Both the position numbers and the translations under genes were made by a program. Below are positions 1-6,349 of a stretch of DNA of 64,000 nucleotides, piece after piece. This DNA is from UBA4292 sp002395865 (lineage in GTDB: Bacteria > Bacillota > Clostridia > Lachnospirales > Lachnospiraceae), in the NCBI GenBank assembly GCA_946533395.1, contig CAMNBU010000001.1, positions 1 through 64,000 of the forward strand. The letters run 5' to 3'. The notes under the pieces are model-generated. The model saw only the letters and a list, made by a program, of their open reading frames with translations, was not told the origin of the DNA and made no database searches. How positions within the stretch are numbered: the first letter of the stretch is position 1; every line of letters begins with the position of its first letter.

Positions 1-880
1 TCACAGAATCCTGATGTGGTCTGCATTTCCATTCTTTTGCCTTACTGTCCTTGTAGAAGCCAAAGCCGAGATATTTCAGCTTTTGCGGTCTTGTGATATG
101 GGTTTTCGTCATGTTGACCTTTAACCCGAGCTTCCTCTGAATCCAGTCCGAAACCGTTCGCATGACTCGCTTTGCACTCGCCTCGCTTTTGACTGCTATG
201 ACACAGTCATCGGCATATCTTGTGAACCGCAGTCCTCTAGCTTCGAGTTCTTTGTCTAGTTCATTCAGCATGATATTTGACAGTAGCGGTGACAGATTTC
301 CGCCCTGCGGCGTGCCGAGCTTCGTTTCCTCGTAGCCCTGCGGTGTCATGACTCCTGCTTTAAGGTATTTGCGGATAAGGGATTCCGTATCGCCATCATT
401 GATGATGTCGTGAACAAGGCTCATCAGCCTGTCCTGCGGTACGTTATCGAAGAATTTCTCCAAGTCGATATCCACTATCCACTCATAGCCCTCATTCAGA
501 TATATCAGTAGTTGTCTGATTGCCATTTCGCAGCTTCTGTTCGGTCTGAAACCGTAGCTCCATTCCGAAAACAGCGGCTCACACATTGGGCTTATCACTT
601 GCGCGATGCCCTGCTGAATTACCCTGTCCATTACGGTCGGGATTCCGAGTTTTCTCACTCCTCCGTCTGGTTTTGGTATTTCTACCCTCCTGACTGGCTG
701 GGGCTTGTACTCTCTGTGCCTGATTTGTTCCCTGATACCGTTCCAGTTTTCTCTGATGTAATCTCCGAGTTGTTCAACTGTCACGTCGTCTACTCCGCCT
801 GCTCCTTTATTGGCACAGACTCTTTTATAGGCGGCGTTCATGTTGCCATTGGACAGTATCTTTTCCAACAGTTCTGACAT
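1..880 (-). CDS. ltrA: Group II intron reverse transcriptase/maturase, partial (C-terminus missing)
   Basis: An open frame begins with ATG at 880-878 (protein start MSELLEKILSNGNMNAAYKR) and runs off the left edge after about 293 codons without a stop. Reverse transcriptase blocks are clear: RRVEIPKPDGGVRKLGIPTV, SYGFRPNRS, VDIDLEKFFD, TPQGGNLSPLLSN and the catalytic YADD at 205-216 (about residues 222-225). These motifs closely match class C intron RTs of the Geobacillus GsI-IIC type, which splice the intron and carry out target-primed reverse transcription. The thumb/maturase domain is only begun at the window edge. No frameshift or internal stop is seen, so the enzyme may be active if the rest is intact. 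Confidence 0.95.
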   Translation of the reverse strand, partial: MSELLEKILSNGNMNAAYKRVCANKGAGGVDDVTVEQLGDYIRENWNGIREQIRHREYKPQPVRRVEIPKPDGGVRKLGIPTVMDRVIQQGIAQVISPMCEPLFSEWSYGFRPNRSCEMAIRQLLIYLNEGYEWIVDIDLEKFFDNVPQDRLMSLVHDIINDGDTESLIRKYLKAGVMTPQGYEETKLGTPQGGNLSPLLSNIMLNELDKELEARGLRFTRYADDCVIAVKSEASAKRVMRTVSDWIQRKLGLKVNMTKTHITRPQKLKYLGFGFYKDSKAKEWKCRPHQDSV

Positions 881-1381
881 TGCTTTGTGTGTTCTCTCCT
901 TTCCGTTTCCATGGATTCGCCCTAAGTTGTGCGGTATCTGCTCATTTACGTTTCGCCCTTTCCGCTGTCAGGTATTCCATGAAGCATACATTTGATTACA
1001 CGGTTACATTGTTCAGCCATTTGGCAAAGCCCATTTCAGAGCCATGCCTACTACGGCCTCTGCTGACTTCTCACAGTTCGTTGTTACTACGGCTAATGAA
1101 ACCGCCTGTGAGACCTCGCGGGATAAGCCTGCCAGTCTTTCCTCGTCTACCTGCCTGATTTACGCCTACGGGTTACGGTTGCCTTTAGGACTTCACTGCC
1201 ACTTGCCAGCTTATCCACCGCAAACGCCTTAATATCAGGTTTCTGTTCGTCAGGCTACGATTTCGCTATCCCTTCTTCGCGCCCACACCTCGCAGTGTAA
1301 ACCTTGGGAGTCGCTATAGGGTTCGTCGGCAACTACGCCCTTGTGGACTTTCACCACAGACTGACGGCATGCCCGTCATAC
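1..1381 (-). mobile_element. Group II intron, class C, 5' part (continues past left edge)
   Basis: The element reads leftward. About 500 nt of non-coding sequence (881-1381) precede the reverse transcriptase ORF, as in bacterial group II introns where domains I-III come before the ORF in domain IV. The probable 5' end is GTATG at 1381-1377, a variant of the GUGYG consensus. It lies 7 nt beyond the 3' arm of a strong intrinsic terminator hairpin (1388-1417). Insertion just behind terminator stem-loops is the known habit of class C introns, and the encoded protein resembles class C reverse transcriptases. Domains V and VI and the 3' exon are outside the window. The exact 5' boundary is inferred. 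Confidence 0.8.
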
Positions 1382-1387
1382 AAATGA

Positions 1388-1417
1388 AGGGAACAGCCTG
1401 CCCGGGCTGTTCCCTTT
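1388..1417 (-). terminator. Intrinsic terminator of the YAGP/radical SAM operon; intron target
   Basis: A 12-bp stem (AAGGGAACAGCC pairing with GGCTGTTCCCTT) with a 6-nt loop sits 10 nt after the radical SAM stop codon. The T-rich tail behind it is short (CATTT) and is interrupted by the group II intron, whose 5' end starts at about 1381. Confidence 0.85.
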
Positions 1418-1426
1418 AGTGTCTTA

Positions 1427-2452
1427 TCACCCGTTCACCTTTGCACCGCCGGCACAGAATGGTGACTCGTATATATTACCGTGAACAAAGTAGTTGTACG
1501 ACCTGCATCCGCCGGCGCAGAACTCGCCGAGCTCGCACCGGGCGCATTTGCCTGTGAGCTTGTCACGGGTAAACTTTCTGTTGTAGGCGAAGCGGTCGGG
1601 GTCCTCCCATATCTCACGAAGGGTCAGCTCGCGCAGATTGCCCTCGTTAAACGAAGGATCGTACATGCTCTCGCAGCCGCGGACATTGCCGACGCTATCT
1701 ATACCTATCGAGGAAATACCGGCCGAACAGCCCTTAAAATATGCCTTTCCGCTTAAATTGCCGCGGATGCTGCCCTCTTCCTTCGTGAAATAGCCGATAT
1801 TGTCGGCGACACCCATCGCAAAGGGTGCCTCGTACATATGCCTCGCCACGAAGCCTATGACCTGCTCCATGTCGAAGCGGTAGTCTATGCCGCCGTTTGC
1901 CGCATTGCCCATGGGCGAGCAGGCCTGAAGCTGCCACGCGTAGATGGTGTAGCGGCGAAGGAGGGAGAACATCTCCTCGAGATGCTTTACGTTCTCGCTG
2001 TTAAGTGTGCTGATGACCGACACGGCGATACCCGCCGACAGCAGGGTCTCGACTGCCTTCATGGCACGATCGAAGCTGCCCTCCTGGCGGTACTTGTCGT
2101 GCACCTGTCTCGGGCCGTCTATGGACACGGAAATGGACTCGATATTCGCTTCCTTCAGGTCGTTCACGAGCTCCTCCCGGAACAGAAAGCCATTGGTAAT
2201 GATATTCACCCTGATGCCGTGCCCCGTGAGCCTCCCCACTATCTGCTTCCAGTCGCGGCGCATGAACACCTCTCCGCCGATCATGGACACTCTCCTGCAG
2301 CCAAGCTCCGCGAGCTGATCTGCTACACTCAGGCACTCCTCGGTCGTCAGCTCATTATCCCTGACATGGCCTGCAGCGGAGCCGCAGTATTTGCACGAAA
2401 AACAGCACGCGAGCGTGATCTCCCACACGCACATTCTAAGATTGTAACTCAT
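1427..2452 (-). CDS. Radical SAM/SPASM enzyme, candidate modifier of the YAGP-repeat protein
   Basis: 341 residues. The radical SAM cluster motif CxxxCxxC is C16-C20-C23 (ACCFSCKYC); GGEVF, ITNGF and VSIDGP follow as in the SAM-binding barrel. The C-terminal third carries a full seven-cysteine SPASM pattern: KGCSAG, then GNVRGC, then CARCELGEFCAGGC, and a last cysteine in SPFCAGG. It should bind two auxiliary iron-sulfur clusters, as in peptide-modifying enzymes (AlbA, PqqE, thioether and C-C crosslink formers). The ATG overlaps the stop of the upstream YAGP-repeat gene by 4 nt (ATGA at 2449-2452), so the two are translationally coupled and probably act together. SPASM proteins also include sulfatase maturases, but no sulfatase is nearby. 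Substrate is inferred from context only. Confidence 0.9.
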   Translation of the reverse strand: MSYNLRMCVWEITLACCFSCKYCGSAAGHVRDNELTTEECLSVADQLAELGCRRVSMIGGEVFMRRDWKQIVGRLTGHGIRVNIITNGFLFREELVNDLKEANIESISVSIDGPRQVHDKYRQEGSFDRAMKAVETLLSAGIAVSVISTLNSENVKHLEEMFSLLRRYTIYAWQLQACSPMGNAANGGIDYRFDMEQVIGFVARHMYEAPFAMGVADNIGYFTKEEGSIRGNLSGKAYFKGCSAGISSIGIDSVGNVRGCESMYDPSFNEGNLRELTLREIWEDPDRFAYNRKFTRDKLTGKCARCELGEFCAGGCRSYNYFVHGNIYESPFCAGGAKVNG

Positions 2453-3468
2453 ATGAGCGTCCCCAGCTTGTTTTCGTCCTTCATCGTATTGCCGCAGTTC
2501 TGACAGAATTTGGACCCGACGGCGTTCTTCCAGCCGCAGCTCGGGCAGATCTTGTACTCCGTATCCGCCTTCATCTTCGTCATGGGCATGCCTGTATATG
2601 ACCCCGGCTGCTCGTACATATTGCTGTACATATCATCGTAGCGAGACTCCTCAGGTTCAGGCTTCTCGGGCTGTACCGGCTCAGGCTGGGGCGGGTACGG
2701 CTGCATACCCGGCATTCCTATAGAACCTTTGCTCATCTGCTCCGGACCTGCGTACGCCATAAGCATGGAGTTCGCCGTCTCCGGTGTGAGCACGGGCTGC
2801 ATGGACATACGCGCAGGACCCGCATATACGAGGTTCACCTGCGGGGCTCTGTCGGGTCTATCCACGGCCTTCAGCAGTTCGTCAGGCAGCTGAGGACCCG
2901 CGTACACCGCCTTCATCATATCATCGGGTATCAGCGGCTGTCTGTTAAGCCATGCGGGCTTTTCCTCCTGTACGGGGGGCTCTTCCTCCTGTGCGAGGAC
3001 TTCTTCCGGCTCTTCCTCGACAGGGATTTCTTCTGCTTCTGCTTCTTCCTCTGCCTCAGCCGGAGCTTCGGTTTCTTCCTCTGTCGGCTCCTCCAGTACT
3101 TTTTCCTCGATGCCCTCCGGCTCATAGTCCTCCGGCGGGCCTGCATACACGCACTCCATCTCAGGCTCTTCCACGGACTCCTTCACATCTTCAGGCGTCG
3201 GCACCGCTATGGGCGCCTCAGGCCTCGGCGGGCCTGCATATGCTCCCTCCGTGGCAGAGTTTCTGCGCACCCTGTCCATCATATCGGGCCCCGCGTACAC
3301 ACACTCCATATTCTTTCTGGAGATAGGCGGTCCCGCGTACACCCTGCCTGTTATCTTCTTTTTCTTCTTGTACTCCTTCGGATGATCCTTCCCTTCGAGT
3401 TCGATATCATCGTCTCCGGCACCCTCGGGGTATTTCTTGCCGAACAATTTTTTAAAGAAATTAAGCAT
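2449..3468 (-). CDS. Repeat protein with seven YAGP motifs and a C-terminal zinc ribbon; possible multicore precursor
   Basis: 339 residues from ATG 3468, chosen because GGAGG lies 5 nt upstream; an earlier in-frame ATG at 3480 overlaps that ribosome binding site. The N-terminus MLNFFKKLFGKK is short, basic and amphipathic. Seven copies of (V)YAGP follow: three in the first 80 residues, one just before a strongly acidic Glu/Pro/Ala stretch in the middle, and three after it. Neighbouring residues recur (MECVYAGPP twice, MKAVYAGP, NLVYAGP, LMAYAGP). A Pro/Tyr/Met-rich segment and a zinc ribbon (CPSCGW...CQNCGN) end the protein. There is no signal peptide. Regularly repeated short motifs beside a coupled SPASM enzyme suggest a substrate modified at each tyrosine. 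I do not recognise the family; a structural or scaffold role remains possible. Confidence 0.85.
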   Translation of the reverse strand: MLNFFKKLFGKKYPEGAGDDDIELEGKDHPKEYKKKKKITGRVYAGPPISRKNMECVYAGPDMMDRVRRNSATEGAYAGPPRPEAPIAVPTPEDVKESVEEPEMECVYAGPPEDYEPEGIEEKVLEEPTEEETEAPAEAEEEAEAEEIPVEEEPEEVLAQEEEPPVQEEKPAWLNRQPLIPDDMMKAVYAGPQLPDELLKAVDRPDRAPQVNLVYAGPARMSMQPVLTPETANSMLMAYAGPEQMSKGSIGMPGMQPYPPQPEPVQPEKPEPEESRYDDMYSNMYEQPGSYTGMPMTKMKADTEYKICPSCGWKNAVGSKFCQNCGNTMKDENKLGTLI

Positions 3469-3519
3469 GTCAACCTCCATTTCCCGTAAACACTTCCATA
3501 AGACCGTTTCTGTATCTTT

Positions 3520-3548
3520 ATTGTATCACCATAAGGCCCGCGCGGCAA
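3520..3548 (-). promoter_or_regulatory. Promoter of the YAGP/radical SAM operon
   Basis: TTGCCG (3543-3548) and TACAAT (3520-3525) are separated by 17 nt, about 50 nt upstream of the chosen start codon. This is a housekeeping-type match. Confidence 0.6.
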
Positions 3549-3648
3549 GTCTGTTTCGGTCTTTTTTGAACAATTCCCACGGCAGGTACCGCGTCTTTAA
3601 GTGCTTCATTTAAAAGCTTATTGTACCCTTTGGTGCCTGGTCGATGCG

Positions 3649-3683
3649 AAAAAAAAGAGATGCCGCCATAAGGCAGCATCCCT
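3649..3683 (-). terminator. Intrinsic terminator after nrdD
   Basis: Read leftward, GATGCTGCC pairs with GGCGGCATC around a TTAT loop and is followed by TC and a run of eight T. It separates nrdD from the YAGP operon, so the two are transcribed independently. Confidence 0.85.
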
Positions 3684-3711
3684 GAAGGTCTTTCTTTGAT
3701 TATCGGAAGAA

Positions 3712-5901
3712 TCAGCACCCGCACCCCATCATCGAATTGGACACGTGGAGCACTCTCTCCTTGATCTCCTGCGTGCGGCCCTGGTTCCAGAACTGTGTTC
3801 CGATGTAGCCGCAGGTACGGCGGGCTACATTTAACTTGTCCTGATCGGTGTTGCCGCAGTTAGGGCATTTCCAGACGAGCTTTCCGTTCTCGTCCTCGAC
3901 CACCTGGATCTCTCCGTCGTAGCCGCACTCCTGGCAGTAATCGCTCTTGGTGTTGAGCTCGGCGTACATGATGTGGTCGTAGATGTACTGCATGATCGCC
4001 AGCACACCGTCGATATTGTCCATCATGTTCGGAACCTCCACATAGGAGATCGCGCCTCCGGGTGAGAGCTTCTGGAACTGCGACTCGAACTCGAGCTTCG
4101 TGAACGCGTCGATATTCTCGGTGACGTGAACATGATAGCTGTTCGTGATGTAGTTCTTATCGGTAACGCCCGGTATCTTTCCGAAACGCTTCTGCAGGCA
4201 CTTCGCGAACTTGTATGTGGTGGACTCGAGAGGAGTTCCGTAGAGTGAGAAGTCGATGTTGTACTCTGCTCTCCACTTTCTGCAGGCAGCGTTGAGTCTC
4301 TCCATGACCTCGAGCGCGAAAGGCGTAGCCTCCGGGTCGGTGTGGCTCTTGCCTGTCATGTACTTGGTCATCTCGTGAAGACCCGCGTAGCCGAGGGAAA
4401 TGGTCGAGTAGCCGCCGTAGAGGAGCTTATCGATCTTCTCGCCCTTCTTGAGGCGGGCCAATGCGCCGTTTTGCCAGAGGATGGGAGCCACGTCGCTGGG
4501 CGTGCCCTTTAATCTCTCATGTCTGCACAGAAGCGCTCTCTTGCAGAGCTCGAGTCTGGCGTCGAGTATCTCCCAGAACTTGTCCATGTCGCCCTTAGAT
4601 GAGCAAGCCACATCCACGAGGTTCAGCGTGACAACGCCCTGGTTAAAGCGGCCATAGAACTTGTATTTGCCCGTCTCGTCCTTGTAAACGGTGAGGAATG
4701 AGCGGCAGCCCATGCATGTGTAGCAGTTGCCGTCCTTGAGCTCCTTCATCACCTTCTCGGAGATATAGTCGGGAACCATTCTCTTCGCGGTGCACTGTGC
4801 AGCCAGCTTCGTCAGATACCAGAAGCGGCTGCCCTCGGTCACATTGTCCTCCTCGAGAACGTAGATGAGTTTCGGGAACGCGGGGGTTATGTACACGCCC
4901 TTCTCGTTCTTTACACCCTGTATCCTCTGGTGGAGCATCTCCTCGATGATGAGCGCGAGGTCGTCCTTTAATGTCCCGTCCGGAACCTCGTTCAGGTACA
5001 TGAATACCGTGATGAAGGGTGCCTGACCGTTCGTGGTCATGAGTGTGATGACCTGATACTGGATCATCTGCACGCCCTGCTTTATCTCGCGGCGCACACG
5101 CCTCTCGGCGATGTCATTTATCTTCTCGTCATCTATCTGAATGCCCTCTGCCTCGAACTCCTCGCGCACCTCCCTGCGGTACCTCTCTCTGGATACCTGT
5201 ACAAACGGTGCCAGATGCGACAGCGAAATGCTCTGGCCGCCGTACTGTGAGCTGGCGATCTGAGCCACCGCCTGTGTGGCGATGTTGCAGGCGGTAGAGA
5301 AGCTGTGAGGCTTATCGATCATGGTCTCGGAAATGACCGTGCCGTTCTGCAGCATATCCTCTAAGTTCACGAGGCAGCAGTTGTGCATATGCTGCGCGAA
5401 ATAATCGCTGTCATGGAAATGGATGAGGCCGTCCTCATGCGCCCTTACGATGTCCTCGGGCAGCAGGAATCTCTTGGTAATATCCTTGCTGACCTCGCCG
5501 GCCATGTAGTCTCTCTGCACGGAGTTCACGATGGGATTCTTGTTGGAATTCTCCTGCTTGGCCTCCTCGTTGCTCCTCTCTATAAGGCTGAGGATCTGCT
5601 GGTCGGTGGTATTGCTCTTTCTTACGATGGCTCTCTTATATCTGTAGGTGATATAGCGGTTTGCGACCTTATACGCACCCTGGCGCATGATCTGCTCCTC
5701 CACCATATCCTGAATCTCCTCGACATTGGCCGCGCGGCTCATGCTCTCGCACATCTGAGTGACATTCTCCGTGATCACTTCGATCTGCTCGGGGCTCATC
5801 CTGTCAGTCTTATACACAGCCTCGTTGGCCTTCTCCACAGCCCTCCTGATCTTTGAGCTGTCGAACTGTACCTCCTGCCCGCTCCTCTTGATAATGTTCA
5901 T
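3712..5901 (-). CDS. nrdD: Anaerobic (class III) ribonucleoside-triphosphate reductase
   Basis: 729 residues, typical length. It reduces ribonucleoside triphosphates to deoxyribonucleotides using a glycyl radical. An ATP-cone regulatory domain occupies about residues 1-95 (MNIIKRSGQEVQFDSSKIRR). The catalytic barrel follows, and the glycyl radical loop RTCGYIG is near the C-terminus, with the radical-bearing glycine at about 698. Four zinc-binding cysteines sit at about 656, 659, 679 and 682 (CQEC, CPNC). The protein ends in MMGCGC. The activase gene nrdG, usually adjacent, is not next to it. Its own promoter and two NrdR-like boxes lie upstream and a terminator downstream, so it is a single-gene unit. 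Confidence 0.97.
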   Translation of the reverse strand: MNIIKRSGQEVQFDSSKIRRAVEKANEAVYKTDRMSPEQIEVITENVTQMCESMSRAANVEEIQDMVEEQIMRQGAYKVANRYITYRYKRAIVRKSNTTDQQILSLIERSNEEAKQENSNKNPIVNSVQRDYMAGEVSKDITKRFLLPEDIVRAHEDGLIHFHDSDYFAQHMHNCCLVNLEDMLQNGTVISETMIDKPHSFSTACNIATQAVAQIASSQYGGQSISLSHLAPFVQVSRERYRREVREEFEAEGIQIDDEKINDIAERRVRREIKQGVQMIQYQVITLMTTNGQAPFITVFMYLNEVPDGTLKDDLALIIEEMLHQRIQGVKNEKGVYITPAFPKLIYVLEEDNVTEGSRFWYLTKLAAQCTAKRMVPDYISEKVMKELKDGNCYTCMGCRSFLTVYKDETGKYKFYGRFNQGVVTLNLVDVACSSKGDMDKFWEILDARLELCKRALLCRHERLKGTPSDVAPILWQNGALARLKKGEKIDKLLYGGYSTISLGYAGLHEMTKYMTGKSHTDPEATPFALEVMERLNAACRKWRAEYNIDFSLYGTPLESTTYKFAKCLQKRFGKIPGVTDKNYITNSYHVHVTENIDAFTKLEFESQFQKLSPGGAISYVEVPNMMDNIDGVLAIMQYIYDHIMYAELNTKSDYCQECGYDGEIQVVEDENGKLVWKCPNCGNTDQDKLNVARRTCGYIGTQFWNQGRTQEIKERVLHVSNSMMGCGC

Positions 5902-5919
5902 ATCTCTCCTCCATATATG

Positions 5920-5966
5920 CCACTACATCTTGTGTTTTTCGTCCATGTGGTGTCGATATATGGTAT
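5920..5966 (-). promoter_or_regulatory. Two tandem NrdR-box-like sites upstream of nrdD
   Basis: Read leftward, ATACCATATATCGACA (5951-5966) and ACACAAGATGTAGTGG (5920-5935) both resemble the NrdR consensus (acaCwAtATaTwGtgt). Their centres are 31 bp apart, three helical turns, the spacing known for paired NrdR boxes. The distal box overlaps the -10 hexamer. Repression of nrdD by NrdR is predicted. Confidence 0.7.
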
Positions 5967-5993
5967 TATACACAGGGTGTCAGTATAATGCAA
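5965..5993 (-). promoter_or_regulatory. nrdD promoter
   Basis: TTGCAT (5988-5993), 17-nt spacer, perfect TATAAT (5965-5970), about 65 nt upstream of the start codon. Confidence 0.8.
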
Positions 5994-6044
5994 GTACTAA
6001 TTTAGATTCTTTTTATTTTTCTTCTCCGGTGGCTGCGGACACGC

Positions 6045-6131
6045 GTCATACGGTGAAAAAACCCCGGGAGACACGATCTCCGCTACGCTCCGCGACGGTC
6101 TCCCGAAGTATTTTCACCGCATGCCGCTGAC
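6045..6131. repeat. Hairpin repeat element, copy A
   Basis: The left arm (GTCATACGGTGAAAAAACCCC, continuing GGGAGAC) is matched inverted by the right arm (GTCTCCCG...TATTTTCACCGCATGCCGCTGAC). The core plan AAAAAACCCC...GTATTTT is shared with copies at 6184-6249, 50465-50535 and 50827-50880. The right-arm sequence TTTTCACCGCATGCCGCTGAC recurs exactly at 8725-8745. Read leftward, the core would also work as a terminator (stem ending in GGGG then T6). Confidence 0.7.
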
Positions 6132-6183
6132 ATCTGAAGGCGAGAAGAAATATCTCCTATCGCCTCACATAGCAAAGGACGGA

Positions 6184-6249
6184 GAAATAAAAATACTCCG
6201 GGGGACTGTCGCGACCAACGGGAGACTGTCCCCCGGGGTTTTTTTATTT
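6184..6249. repeat. Hairpin repeat element, copy B (inverted relative to A)
   Basis: AAATAAAAATACTCCGGGGG pairs with CCCCCGGGGTTTTTTTATTT across a central segment holding GACTGTC/GACTGTC-type sub-repeats. Its reverse complement follows the same AAAAAACCCCGG...CCGGAGTATTT plan as copies A and C. Confidence 0.7.
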
Positions 6250-6320
6250 CGACGGCCGCGGGCATGACACAGTGTAGGCCGCAGGTAGAGCCACAGTGAA
6301 GAACCCAAAGGGCAGAAAGT

Positions 6321-6340
6321 CCCCCGGCGAAAGCCGGGGG
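6321..6340 (-). terminator. Terminator-like hairpin after the sensor protein gene
   Basis: CCCCCGGC pairs with GCCGGGGG around a four-base loop, 10 nt beyond the stop codon of the gene ending at 6350. The following T content (ACTTTCTGCCCTTT) is modest. Confidence 0.55.
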
Positions 6341-6349
6341 CGGGGTTGG

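Noticed and set aside
512..1232. Three plus-strand open frames at the left end
   Set aside because: They are shadows of the intron reverse transcriptase and of the structured intron RNA.
3518..3724. Short open frame between nrdD and the YAGP gene
   Set aside because: It covers the nrdD terminator hairpin and the YAGP promoter, and has no ribosome binding site.
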